Numbered from the stretch's first letter, positions 1-8,218 are shown. The stretch is DNA of 64,000 nucleotides from Gottfriedia sp049568075 (GCA_049568075.1 CP144911.1); one strand, 5' to 3'. The notes: generated by a model from the letters alone, not told the origin. Made by a program: numbers and translations.

Positions 1-1
1 A

Positions 2-727
2 GCAACAATTTTAGGAGCTGCCGTAATTGATGATATTGTTGTCATCATAGCATTAGCATTTGTTATGAGTTTCAGTGGTAGCGCCGTTAGTTTACCAATT
101 CTATTATTTAAAAAGTTTATATTTTTTACATTTGCCATATTAATCGGTTGGAAGATTGTACCTTGGTTCCTAAAAAAGTTTATAAAGCTAAACGTTTCAG
201 AAACATTAATCTCTGCTGCTTTAATCGTTTGCTTCTTATTCTCAGTCTTTGCAGACCAAACAGGTATTGCTGCAATAATCGGCGCTTATATCGCAGGAAT
301 TTCGATATCCGTTACTAAGTTTAAACAAGAGGTTTTTGAAAAGGTCGAAACGATTGCTTACTCTGTTTTTGTACCTGTGTTTTTCACTTTAATAGGAGTA
401 TCAGTTCAATTCACTGGGTTAAGTCATTCGATTCCGACTATTATTATCATAAGTATTATCGCCATCTTAACGAAGCTAATTGGTGGAGCATTAGGAGCAA
501 AACTGGCTGGATTTCCAACTAAAAATTCACTCGGAATTGGTTCAGCAATGGTATCTCGTGGAGAAGTTGCATTGATTATGGCATCAACAGGTTTAGCAAA
601 TAATCTTTTAAGTAAGGAAATGTTTGCGATCCTTGTTATTGTGGTACTAATCACAACTATTGTAACTCCACCACTTATGAAATTATTTTTCACAGAAAAA
701 AGTGAAGTTTTTAATGTAAATGTGTAA
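2..727 (+). CDS. Cation:proton antiporter, CPA2/GerN-like (5' truncated by window)
   Basis: This is the C-terminal part of an integral membrane monovalent cation/H+ antiporter; the reading frame is open to the left edge, so the true start lies outside the window. The first visible residues contain AAVIDD, the CPA2 antiporter motif with two membrane-embedded acidic residues in the ion-binding site. About seven hydrophobic segments follow, with GIAAIIGAYIAGI and MVSRGEVALI also typical of the family. The sequence closely resembles my recollection of GerN, the Na+/H+-K+ antiporter of Bacillus cereus spore germination, but substrate and germination role are inference. A bidirectional terminator follows directly. 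Confidence 0.85.
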   Translation, partial: ATILGAAVIDDIVVIIALAFVMSFSGSAVSLPILLFKKFIFFTFAILIGWKIVPWFLKKFIKLNVSETLISAALIVCFLFSVFADQTGIAAIIGAYIAGISISVTKFKQEVFEKVETIAYSVFVPVFFTLIGVSVQFTGLSHSIPTIIIISIIAILTKLIGGALGAKLAGFPTKNSLGIGSAMVSRGEVALIMASTGLANNLLSKEMFAILVIVVLITTIVTPPLMKLFFTEKSEVFNVNV

Positions 728-730
728 ACA

Positions 731-765
731 CGAAAAAGGATAGTTTTATTTACTATCCTTTTTCG
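731..765. terminator. Bidirectional intrinsic terminator between antiporter gene and ytpB
   Basis: A 13-bp perfect stem (CGAAAAAGGATAG with its complement) encloses a 9-nt AT loop. A/T tracts on both sides let it serve the convergent antiporter and ytpB genes. Confidence 0.8.
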
Positions 766-786
766 TATTTACCTGCCTATTCTTTT

Positions 787-1881
787 TTAAACTGATTCCC
801 TGACTCTTCTATTACTCGACTTTAACTCTTTTAATTTAAAATATAACTTTGCATTGCCATAGAAAAAGAATGATGTTAAGCCACCGTTCTTAACAATCCC
901 TCTTCTAATTCTTTTCATCTCATCTGGTCCTGCCATTTTTTTATCAGCCAAATAAATGCCTAGTAATCCCTGGCATATCATTCGATGAAAACGATAGTCT
1001 TTTAAATCTTTTAAGGCTTGATCACTTTTAGTTGAAAAATATTCAATCCTATTTAACATGACATCTTTAGACGGGTAATAACTGCAGAAATTTAAATCTC
1101 CGCCTTCTTCGTCTTCCTTTTGATCAATTACATAATCTAGTAGTATATGAAGTCCTTGTACATAAGGGAAATAACTCTTATAGACTTGTTCAAATAATTT
1201 TTCAGAAATCATTTCGTTAAATGAATAAGAAACTAAACAAAAAATCCCAAGTGTTGAACCTGCGCACGCAGAGAATTCATACCATTCTAAGTCAGAAAGT
1301 TCTGGTTGATATTTTTCAAACCAATTTGTTAATCTAGGCACTCGCTCTTCTTTTTTTACATGCTTATGTATTTGTAACTTACAATAATAATCAGCAAGTT
1401 GAACTAAGTACTCTTTAATTCCCTCATAATGCTTCGATTGATTTAAACTACTATGACACTTTGAAACTAGTGCACGTAAATATCCACCATCGTCTTGTTC
1501 TTCTCGGAAGCGATAATACATTTGATCGGATTTTTGGCATTTTACTGCATCAATCATTGACTCATGTAGTGCTTCAAAATCAACTGGATCAAGCGAGGTA
1601 CTACGATCGCATAAATTATCTAAGTAATCACTAATTGTTTGATATGCAACGATAAATTCTATTACTGGTTTTAAACTCTTTTCAGAAAGTAATGCTAAAA
1701 TTGCACCACCTTCACAATGGAATGTTTTTGTATCAATACTCATTAATGCTTGTTTTCTAAGTTCTGGATCTGGGATTGTCGTTGCAAAATTTCTCCAATA
1801 GTTCAATTCCTGATGCACTAAAGGAAAAACAGCTTTATAAACTTTCGGCATTAATTGGATCGGATTTTTAGGTAGTGACAT
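787..1881 (-). CDS. ytpB: Tetraprenyl-beta-curcumene synthase (DUF2600)
   Basis: YtpB cyclises tetraprenyl (heptaprenyl-derived) diphosphate to tetraprenyl-beta-curcumene, the first committed step to the C35 sesquarterpenes found in Bacillus spores. The 364-residue length and overall sequence match the DUF2600 family. Visible markers are the acidic cluster DYLDNLCDR near residue 88 and the second acidic patch DYVIDQKEDEEGGD near residue 250, in the positions expected for Mg2+/diphosphate binding. The start ATG at 1881 follows a GGGAGGAG-type ribosome binding site. It is divergent from ytoA, as in B. subtilis. Role is by family knowledge; no partner cyclase (sqhC) is in the window. Confidence 0.9.
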   Translation of the reverse strand: MSLPKNPIQLMPKVYKAVFPLVHQELNYWRNFATTIPDPELRKQALMSIDTKTFHCEGGAILALLSEKSLKPVIEFIVAYQTISDYLDNLCDRSTSLDPVDFEALHESMIDAVKCQKSDQMYYRFREEQDDGGYLRALVSKCHSSLNQSKHYEGIKEYLVQLADYYCKLQIHKHVKKEERVPRLTNWFEKYQPELSDLEWYEFSACAGSTLGIFCLVSYSFNEMISEKLFEQVYKSYFPYVQGLHILLDYVIDQKEDEEGGDLNFCSYYPSKDVMLNRIEYFSTKSDQALKDLKDYRFHRMICQGLLGIYLADKKMAGPDEMKRIRRGIVKNGGLTSFFFYGNAKLYFKLKELKSSNRRVRESV

Positions 1882-1930
1882 TTTTTCACTCCTCCCTATT
1901 TTTCATTAATTACATATTGGTAAAATAAGT

Positions 1931-1936
1931 TATACT
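1931..1936 (+). promoter_or_regulatory. Possible -10 box of the leader/ytoA transcript
   Basis: TATACT lies 32 nt upstream of the short leader ORF. The best upstream partner, TTACAT at 1910-1915, gives only a 15-bp spacer, so this is a weak prediction. Confidence 0.35.
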
Positions 1937-1967
1937 CATATTGAAGTAAATATTATGGAGGTGAACT

Positions 1968-2000
1968 ATGTTGCCTTGTTGTTTAGACAATTTCAACTAA
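1968..2000 (+). CDS. Ten-codon leader ORF (MLPCCLDNFN) upstream of and in frame with ytoA
   Basis: ATG at 1968 is preceded by a strong ribosome binding site, TGGAGGTG, with 5-nt spacing, and the ORF ends at TAA 1998-2000. It is in the same frame as ytoA, with 42 sense bases between the stop and the ytoA ATG. It is the only good ribosome binding site before ytoA, which itself has none recognisable. It could be a leader peptide that feeds reinitiation, or a decayed N-terminus. The Cys-Cys pair is noted, but no sensing role can be claimed. Confidence 0.4.
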   Translation: MLPCCLDNFN

Positions 2001-2042
2001 ACAATCATCGTATTTTTTTTATATGCTTGGCAACGGTATAGT

Positions 2043-2570
2043 ATGATATTACCATACAAAGGGAAGCAACCCAAAATCGAACCATCAGCTTTTATCGCTT
2101 CAACTGCAACTGTTACCGGTTCTGTCACAATTGGAGCAAATAGTAGTGTATTTTTTGGTGCAGTAATCCGTGGTGACGTTAATGATACAATCATTGGAAA
2201 TGATGTAAATGTTCAAGATTTATCTGTTCTTCACCAAAGTCCAAAATGCCCTCTAATTTTAGAAGATGGCGTAACAATTGGACATAGTGTTATTTTACAT
2301 AGTTGTACAGTTAAAAAGAATGCATTAGTTGGGATGGGTTCAATCGTTTTAGACGGTGCCGAAATCGGTGAAGGGGCAATGATTGGTGCAGGTAGCTTAG
2401 TTCCAGGAGGAAAAGTAATACCTCCTAACACATTAGCATTTGGTAGACCAGCTAAAGTAGTACGTGAATTAACAGAGGAAGACATCATTGATATGGATCG
2501 AATTCGTAGAGAATATATTGAAAAAGGACAATTCTATAAAAAGGTAGAAGAAGAAAATCAGGTAAAATAA
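2043..2570 (+). CDS. ytoA: Gamma-carbonic anhydrase-like hexapeptide-repeat protein
   Basis: YtoA is a cytosolic left-handed beta-helix protein of the gamma-carbonic anhydrase/acyltransferase family. Successive hexapeptide turns (for example VTIGANSSVFFGAVIRGDVN, IGHSVILHSC, IGEGAMIGAGSLVPGG) fill residues 20-135. Histidines of the family metal site are visible in VLHQSP, IGHSV and ILHSC. The 175-residue length is normal. The ATG was chosen because MILPYKGK aligns with the recalled start of B. subtilis YtoA, but no Shine-Dalgarno precedes it. Catalytic activity is not proven for this subfamily. Likely transcribed with the upstream leader ORF and ended by the terminator at 2598. Confidence 0.87.
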   Translation: MILPYKGKQPKIEPSAFIASTATVTGSVTIGANSSVFFGAVIRGDVNDTIIGNDVNVQDLSVLHQSPKCPLILEDGVTIGHSVILHSCTVKKNALVGMGSIVLDGAEIGEGAMIGAGSLVPGGKVIPPNTLAFGRPAKVVRELTEEDIIDMDRIRREYIEKGQFYKKVEEENQVK

Positions 2571-2597
2571 TTTGAGGTTTTATTTACATAAAAGTGT

Positions 2598-2638
2598 AAA
2601 AGAGAAGGACTGGATTTAAGCCTTCTCTTTTTGTTTTA
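2598..2638 (+). terminator. Intrinsic terminator of ytoA
   Basis: A perfect 10-bp stem AAAGAGAAGG/CCTTCTCTTT with a 12-nt loop is followed by TTGTTTT. Confidence 0.8.
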
Positions 2639-2758
2639 CTGATAAATTTAATAATTTCGGTCTATTCTAAATCTATTTTATGAGAATTTCATGTAATTAC
2701 TTTTGTTTTGGCCCAGGTTATTTATGACTTGTGGTCCAATTTGCAGTTTTTACGGGTT

Positions 2759-2920
2759 TTATTTGCTGTTTTGACTTTTTTAATTGTAGATTTGATAGTT
2801 TTATTTGTAGTTTCAGCTTTTTTATTTGCACCTTCAAGGATTTATTTGCTGTTTTAGCCTTTTTATTTGCACCCTCACGTTTATTTCTTTATCCCGATTT
2901 TATTTGCACTCTCAGACAGA
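2759..2920. repeat. About eight degenerate copies of a 21-bp T-rich unit
   Basis: Copies of a TTATTTGC-type core start at 2759, 2780, 2801, 2822, 2842, 2863, 2881 and 2900, a spacing of 18-21 bp. The rest of each unit is looser (TGTTTTGACTTTT, ACCCTCACG and similar). The field sits in a 500-bp region with no gene between ytoA and the PAP2 gene. An ORF across it is low-complexity and not credible. Function unknown. Confidence 0.6.
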
Positions 2921-3073
2921 TTTGACGATCCCAGCATGCCTTATTTATCCCCGCTCCAATCCGTTTAATAAAAATTTACATATCTAAATTATTCATTTAC
3001 AAAAGCTTCTATTTAAATCCATAAACCCTTTTTATAATGAAGTTAAAAAGATCAGCATAATGGAGGATGAAAA

Positions 3074-3607
3074 ATGAGCGCTATTCTTCAAAAGATACAC
3101 ACATATGAATGTCAACTGTTTTATCGCGTTAATTCATTGTTCCAGAAGCGTTACTTGAATTTTTTCTTTCGGAATATTACACATCTTGGCGGAGCTACTT
3201 TTACAATTGCATTAGCATTATTTTTATTACTTTATTCCAAAGGTGAATTGCATGAAGCATCAATCTTATGTTGTTGTACCCTTTCTCTTAGCCATATTCC
3301 TGTTCATTTTCTTAAACGTTTTTATCCACGTAAAAGACCTTATCTTAAACTAGAAGGTACGTTTGTTCTAAAAAATCCTTTAAAAGATCATTCCTTCCCT
3401 TCTGGTCATACAACGGCAATTATTTCTGTTGCACTTCCCATAATGATTTATATACCATTTACGTCATTTATTTTACTTCCTTTAGTTTTGTGCGTCTCTT
3501 TCTCTCGAATTTATCTTGGCTTACATTATCCATCAGATGTGTTTTTCGGAATATTACTTGGTATATTTACTACATTTATTTCACAGTTTTTTATCTATCA
3601 TTTGTAA
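3074..3607 (+). CDS. PAP2-family membrane phosphatase
   Basis: An integral membrane acid phosphatase of the PAP2 superfamily, likely acting on lipid phosphates or undecaprenyl diphosphate at the outer face of the membrane. The three signature blocks are present: K81-R88-P89 in KRFYPRKRP, S110-G-H112 in FPSGHTT, and R145-H151-D155 in SRIYLGLHYPSD. About five hydrophobic helices surround them and the 177-residue length is normal for small PAP2 proteins. The ribosome binding site is GGAGGATG. The next gene, a glycosyltransferase, starts 12 nt after its stop, so the pair probably forms an operon for a lipid-linked sugar. The exact substrate is not visible. Confidence 0.88.
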   Translation: MSAILQKIHTYECQLFYRVNSLFQKRYLNFFFRNITHLGGATFTIALALFLLLYSKGELHEASILCCCTLSLSHIPVHFLKRFYPRKRPYLKLEGTFVLKNPLKDHSFPSGHTTAIISVALPIMIYIPFTSFILLPLVLCVSFSRIYLGLHYPSDVFFGILLGIFTTFISQFFIYHL

Positions 3608-3619
3608 GGAGGAGAAGTT

Positions 3620-4771
3620 ATGAGAGTCGCTATTTTTACAGACACCTATATTCCTCAAGTGAATGGTGTTGCCAAAACTTTAAATCGATTTACAAATTAC
3701 TTAAAAGATCATGGCCATTCATACCATGTGTTTGCTCCTGAGGACTACGGTTTATCATCAACGCAAGATGTAACAAGATTAAAATCTGTACCATTTAAAA
3801 TTTATCCTGAATGTAAAATTTCATTTCCAAACCTTTCTAAAATGAAAAAGACGCTTAAAGAATTTAATCCGGATATTGTTCATATCGCAACGCCATTTAC
3901 GATTGGATTAAGTGGGCTCCATATTGCTAAAAAAATGAAAATTCCTTTAGTTGCTTCATACCATACAAATTTTGATCATTATCTTCAGTACTATAACTTA
4001 ACATTCTTAGAAAATATTTTATGGAAGTATTTAGATTGGTTTCATAGACCTACTCAAAAAATATTTGTTCCTTCGAAGGATACATTCAATCATTTAGAGA
4101 CAAAAGGTTTTAACAATCTCTCTATTTGGACCCATGGCGTTGACTGTTCGATCTTTTGTCCAACTTTGAATCATAATGAAATTAAACAAAAATATAATAT
4201 TACTTCTAAATATACGGTTTGTTTTGTCGGAAGAATTGCACCTGAAAAGGATTTAGAAACCTTATCAAAAATAATAAACTACACTAAACAGCGTTTTAAC
4301 AAAAATTTAACTTGGATAATCGTTGGAGATGGTCCAAAAAAAGAAGAAATGATTAAGAAAACTGGTACCAATCAAATTATTTATACAGGCTACCTTCAAA
4401 AAAAGGACTTAGTTGAGATATACGGAGTGTCAGATTTAATGGTCTTTCCTTCTGATACTGAAACATTTGGAAATGTAGTACTCGAAGCAATGGCGTGTGG
4501 AACACCAGTGATTGGTGCAAATGCAGGCGGAGTTAAAAATATAATTAGAGATTATTCAACTGGCGTCCTTTGTGAGCCACAAAATACCTCTTCATTTTGC
4601 CAAGCAATTGAGGATTGCTTACATGGAAACGAGATGTTAAAGCATATGTCAAAAAAAGCAAGAGATTATGCATTAACACAGGATTGGAATAGTATCTTTA
4701 ATAAATTAGTACTGGAATTTGAACTAATTTTCACACCACAAACACCAATCCTCATATCTAAGAAGGCTTAG
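3620..4771 (+). CDS. Glycosyltransferase family 4 (GT-B), alpha-mannosyltransferase-like
   Basis: A 383-residue retaining GT-B glycosyltransferase. The N-terminal acceptor domain begins MRVAIFTDTYIPQVNGVA, and the C-terminal nucleotide-sugar domain carries FVGRIAPEKD and the E-x7-E block in TETFGNVVLEAMACGTPVIG, the usual GT4 donor site. Overall it resembles GDP-mannose-dependent alpha-mannosyltransferases (MgtA/PimB-like), which glycosylate lipids or lipid-linked acceptors at the cytosolic membrane face. The ribosome binding site GGAGGAG and the 12-nt gap suggest co-transcription with the PAP2 gene. Donor and acceptor are not known. No clear terminator follows. Confidence 0.85.
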   Translation: MRVAIFTDTYIPQVNGVAKTLNRFTNYLKDHGHSYHVFAPEDYGLSSTQDVTRLKSVPFKIYPECKISFPNLSKMKKTLKEFNPDIVHIATPFTIGLSGLHIAKKMKIPLVASYHTNFDHYLQYYNLTFLENILWKYLDWFHRPTQKIFVPSKDTFNHLETKGFNNLSIWTHGVDCSIFCPTLNHNEIKQKYNITSKYTVCFVGRIAPEKDLETLSKIINYTKQRFNKNLTWIIVGDGPKKEEMIKKTGTNQIIYTGYLQKKDLVEIYGVSDLMVFPSDTETFGNVVLEAMACGTPVIGANAGGVKNIIRDYSTGVLCEPQNTSSFCQAIEDCLHGNEMLKHMSKKARDYALTQDWNSIFNKLVLEFELIFTPQTPILISKKA

Positions 4772-4896
4772 TAATTTTTCAGGCTTTTTATTTTCTGAAT
4801 ATTTTAAATAAAACAATAAAAAAACATGGTTGATCAGTAACTCCTCAATCATCAACTTATGTGAATAATGAATAATTCAAAAACAAACAATATATA

Positions 4897-4932
4897 TTGA
4901 GTAGTTACACTAGCGACTATTATACAGTCGCT
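4897..4932 (+). promoter_or_regulatory. speD promoter with an interrupted palindrome over its -10 box
   Basis: TTGAGT (4897-4902), a 17-bp spacer and TTATAC (4920-4925) form a candidate sigma-A promoter 50-80 nt before speD. The perfect inverted repeat AGCGACT (4912-4918)/AGTCGCT (4926-4932) brackets the -10 box exactly, the layout expected of a repressor operator. The same hairpin is followed by TTTACTTTT, so an attenuator read from a more distal promoter is the alternative. Confidence 0.5.
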
Positions 4933-4982
4933 TTTACTTTTCGTACGTACTTTTTTACTTTGTAAAATTAGGAGGACAATAG

Positions 4983-5819
4983 ATGAATATTTCATCGTCA
5001 AATAATTTTCAACTTTATGGATTCAATAATTTAACGAAATCTTTAAGTTTCAATATGTATGATATTTGCTTTACCAAAACGAAAGAAGAACGTGAAGCAT
5101 ATATTCAGTACATCGATGAACAATATAACGCTGACCGTTTAACAAAAATTTTAACTGAAGTTACACATATAATCGGAGCCCACATTTTAAATGTTGCAAA
5201 ACAAGATTATGATCCTCAAGGAGCAAGTGTTACGATTCTCGTTTCAGAAGGTCCGGTTGATAATCCTTCATCTGAAACTTTTTCCGAATCACCTGGCCCA
5301 TTACCGGAGTTAGTAGTAGCAGCTTTAGATAAAAGTCATATTACTGTTCATACCTACCCAGAATATCATCCGGATGATGGAATTAGTACGTTCAGAGCAG
5401 ATATTGATGTATCTACTTGTGGAGAAATTTCTCCTTTAAAAGCTTTAAACTATTTAATACACCAATTTGATGCCGATATTATGACAATTGATTATCGTGT
5501 TCGAGGATTTACTCGTGATGTTAGCGGTTATAAATTATTTATTGATCATGATATAAACTCAATCCAAAATTACATTCCTCAAAAAATAAAGGACATGTAT
5601 CAAATGATTGATGTGAATGTGTTCCAAGAAAATATTTTCCACACGAAATGTAAGTTGAAACAATTTAATTTAGATAATTATCTTTTTGGCTACACAAAAG
5701 AAAAATTAGACGAGGATGAAATTTCACAAATAGAAGAAAAAGTGAAGTATGAGATGGATGAAATTTTTTACGGTAAAAATTTATGGAATGGTCCTGATGT
5801 GGAGGATATTGATGGATGA
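4983..5819 (+). CDS. speD: S-adenosylmethionine decarboxylase proenzyme, E. coli-type (class 1A)
   Basis: SpeD decarboxylates SAM to supply the aminopropyl donor for spermidine. At 278 residues it matches the long gammaproteobacterial type (E. coli about 264), not the short SpeH of B. subtilis (about 126). Family blocks are near-identical to E. coli: GFNNLTKSLSF, QDYDPQGASVTILVSE, FRADIDVSTCG, YRVRGFTRD and VNVFQENIFHTK. Autocleavage is expected at Lys117-Ser118 in LDKSHITVHTYPE, making the pyruvoyl cofactor. The ribosome binding site is AGGAGG. Its stop overlaps the next start (ATGA), implying translational coupling with the decarboxylase-SpeE ORF. Confidence 0.95.
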   Translation: MNISSSNNFQLYGFNNLTKSLSFNMYDICFTKTKEEREAYIQYIDEQYNADRLTKILTEVTHIIGAHILNVAKQDYDPQGASVTILVSEGPVDNPSSETFSESPGPLPELVVAALDKSHITVHTYPEYHPDDGISTFRADIDVSTCGEISPLKALNYLIHQFDADIMTIDYRVRGFTRDVSGYKLFIDHDINSIQNYIPQKIKDMYQMIDVNVFQENIFHTKCKLKQFNLDNYLFGYTKEKLDEDEISQIEEKVKYEMDEIFYGKNLWNGPDVEDIDG

Positions 5820-8146
5820 TGGATCACAGTAAAACACCGCTTTTAACTGAATTAGTCCGTTATGCTAAGGAAGATATAACAAGCTTTGATGTACCCGGGC
5901 ATAAAAGAGGTAATTCACTGGAAGAATTAAGAGAGCTTTGGAGTGATATGGCTCTTAAAATGGATGTCAATTCTTCAAAGCGTGTTGATAACTTATCGCA
6001 TCCAACAGGTGTAATCCAAGAAGCCGAAACTTTATTAGCAGATGCCTTTCATTCAGATAACGCTTATATGTTAGTAAATGGTTCGACTTCTGGAGTTCAA
6101 TATATGATTATGAGCGCCCTTGAACATGGAGATAAAATTCTCCTACCAAGGAATGTACACAAATCCGCAATAAATGCATTAATCTTAGCAGGTGCTAAAC
6201 CAGTATTTATTGAACCAGAAATCGATTATGAGTATGGAATTGTAAATGGCGTTTCAGTAAAATCTGTTCTTCATGCTCTAGATTTAAATTCTGATGTTAA
6301 AGCCATCCTGATTATAAATCCTACCTATTTTGGAGCAACTTCAGATTTAAAACAAATTATCGACATCGGTCATTCCAGAGGGATTCCTGTTTTAGTAGAC
6401 CAAGCACATGGTGCTCACTTTTCGTTTCACCCTGATTTACCAACTAATGCTGCCCTTCTTGGTGCTGACCTTGTTACCCTTAGTTTGCATAAAACTGGTG
6501 GTGCTTTAACACAAGCATCAGTTCTACTACATAATGATGGGATCATTACAAAAAATAGGGTTAGATCTACAATAAATTTATTTCAAACAACATCTGCTTC
6601 CTATTTACTTATGTGTTCAATCGATGTTGCAAGAAAGAAATTAGTTTTAGAAGGTCAAGAGCGTTTTGAAAAATTACTCAATTTAACAAGAAAAGCTAAA
6701 GAAGAAATTAACTCCATAAAAGGATTAAAATGTATTACACAAGATTCATATCGAAATGGAGTCGGGGTATTCGATTACGATGAGTTAAAATTTGTTGTGA
6801 AAGTTTCAGATTTAGGAATGTCAGGTTTTAAAGTATATGACATGCTTGCAGAGGAATATAAAATTCAAATCGAACTTGCCGAACCTAATGTCATTTTAGC
6901 AATTATCTCGCTAGGTGATAATGAAGACACCATTCGAACCTTAATTGATGCATTAAGAGATATTAGTGACCGATATTACGGTAAACTTCCGAAACTTGAA
7001 ACAGATATAAGCGTTGCATTAAAAAATCCTAAAATGGTCATGACTCCTAGAGAAGCCTACTATCATCCTAAACGTATTATTTCAATTCATGATGCTAGTG
7101 GATTAATTAGTGGTGAATCAATCATGATTTACCCTCCTGGTATCCCTCTTTGTATACCTGGTGAACTAATTTCAACCGAATTGATTCAGCATTATCTTTA
7201 TTTAAAATCAGAAGGAACGATCACAATCAACGATGATGATGATCCTTATATAATAAAGGTCGTCGATCGAAGTTTGGAGGAAAATTTAATGGATTTATGG
7301 TATACAGAGAATCACCAAGAGGATACGAAGTTCTCCATAAAGGTTCAAGAACATATTCATTCTGAAAAAAGTGAATTTCAACAAATTGATTTCTTTAGAA
7401 GTGAAACATTTGGAACATTCTTTACTCTAGATGGTTATATGATGGTGACTGAAAAGGATGAATTTATCTACCATGATATGATTACGCATGTATCAATGGC
7501 CGTGAATCCAAACATTAAAAAAGTACTAATTATCGGTGGTGGCGACGGTGGTACCGCTCGTGAAGTACTACGATACCCAGGTGTGGAAGTTGTTGATATG
7601 GTAGAAATTGATGAGCGAGTAGTAAGGCTATGCCAACAATACTTACCTTTAACTGCTTCAAAATTAGATCAAGATAAAAGATTAACCTTATATTTCGAAG
7701 ATGGCCTAAAGTTCGTACAAGAAGCTGATGAAGGTTATTACGATCTGATTTTGGTAGATTCAACTGATCCTATTGGACCTGGTGAGGGGCTTTTTACAGT
7801 TGCTTTCTATAACAATTGCAAACGGGTATTAAGTGAAGAAGGTATACTAATTAACCAGCATGAAAGTCCATATTACGCTAGTTACGCGCACGAAATGAAA
7901 CGTGCACATTCCAAAATTAAAGAAACATTTCCGATTTCAAAAGTCTATCAATTCCATATGCCAACTTATCCATCTGGACATTGGTTATTCGGATTTGCTT
8001 CAAAAAAATACGATCCAATTAAAGACATTAAAGCTGATGAATGGAATAAGCTAGGGATTGAAACAAAATATTATAATACAGATCTACATGTTGGGTGCTT
8101 TATGCTTCCTACTTATGTAAAAAAACAATTAGATAATGAAGAGTAA
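5816..8146 (+). CDS. Fused PLP ornithine/lysine/arginine decarboxylase and spermidine synthase
   Basis: One 776-codon ORF holds two complete enzymes. Residues 1-491 are a fold-I PLP decarboxylase of the SpeA/YaaO type (PGHKRG, VNGSTSG, VDQAHGAHF with D195/H198, Schiff-base K226 in SLHKTGG, and IMIYPPGIPLCIPGE near the end); the family usually reads VDEAHG. Residues 492-776 are SpeE (YTENH, GGGDGGTAREVL, DSTDPIGPGEGLFT, PTYPSGHWLFGF). The joint has no linker: Met492 is where free-standing SpeE begins, and GGAGG at 7276-7280 sits 8 nt before that ATG (7289). Product could be a bifunctional protein, free SpeE, or both. Arginine versus ornithine specificity is not readable; no agmatinase gene is nearby. 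Confidence 0.9.
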   Translation: MMDHSKTPLLTELVRYAKEDITSFDVPGHKRGNSLEELRELWSDMALKMDVNSSKRVDNLSHPTGVIQEAETLLADAFHSDNAYMLVNGSTSGVQYMIMSALEHGDKILLPRNVHKSAINALILAGAKPVFIEPEIDYEYGIVNGVSVKSVLHALDLNSDVKAILIINPTYFGATSDLKQIIDIGHSRGIPVLVDQAHGAHFSFHPDLPTNAALLGADLVTLSLHKTGGALTQASVLLHNDGIITKNRVRSTINLFQTTSASYLLMCSIDVARKKLVLEGQERFEKLLNLTRKAKEEINSIKGLKCITQDSYRNGVGVFDYDELKFVVKVSDLGMSGFKVYDMLAEEYKIQIELAEPNVILAIISLGDNEDTIRTLIDALRDISDRYYGKLPKLETDISVALKNPKMVMTPREAYYHPKRIISIHDASGLISGESIMIYPPGIPLCIPGELISTELIQHYLYLKSEGTITINDDDDPYIIKVVDRSLEENLMDLWYTENHQEDTKFSIKVQEHIHSEKSEFQQIDFFRSETFGTFFTLDGYMMVTEKDEFIYHDMITHVSMAVNPNIKKVLIIGGGDGGTAREVLRYPGVEVVDMVEIDERVVRLCQQYLPLTASKLDQDKRLTLYFEDGLKFVQEADEGYYDLILVDSTDPIGPGEGLFTVAFYNNCKRVLSEEGILINQHESPYYASYAHEMKRAHSKIKETFPISKVYQFHMPTYPSGHWLFGFASKKYDPIKDIKADEWNKLGIETKYYNTDLHVGCFMLPTYVKKQLDNEE
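7276..7291 (+). promoter_or_regulatory. speE: Internal ribosome binding site and ATG of the spermidine synthase part
   Basis: GGAGG, an 8-nt AT-rich spacer and ATG lie inside the fused ORF and in its frame. The ATG corresponds to the normal first residue of SpeE, so a separate 285-residue SpeE can plausibly be made from it. Confidence 0.7.
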
Positions 8147-8183
8147 GTCTAAAAAACATATTTTATGTACTTTGTCTACAAAC

Positions 8184-8208
8184 AAAAACCAGCAAATTGC
8201 TGGTTTTT
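8184..8208 (+). terminator. Terminator of the polyamine operon
   Basis: AAAAACCAGC/GCTGGTTTTT stem with a 5-nt loop and a T tract, about 40 nt after the fused gene. Confidence 0.8.
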
Positions 8209-8218
8209 TAATTGCAAT

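Noticed and set aside
2731..2925. 64-codon ORF rich in Phe and Cys
   Set aside because: It only reads through the 21-bp T-rich repeats, has no ribosome binding site and no protein-like composition.
4800..4860. Hairpin GTTGAT...ATCAAC after the glycosyltransferase gene
   Set aside because: Short stem, long loop and no T tract; not a convincing terminator.
4912..4942. Simple terminator before speD
   Set aside because: Stem and T-rich tail fit, but it brackets a -10 box with a matching -35; an operator is preferred though not proven.
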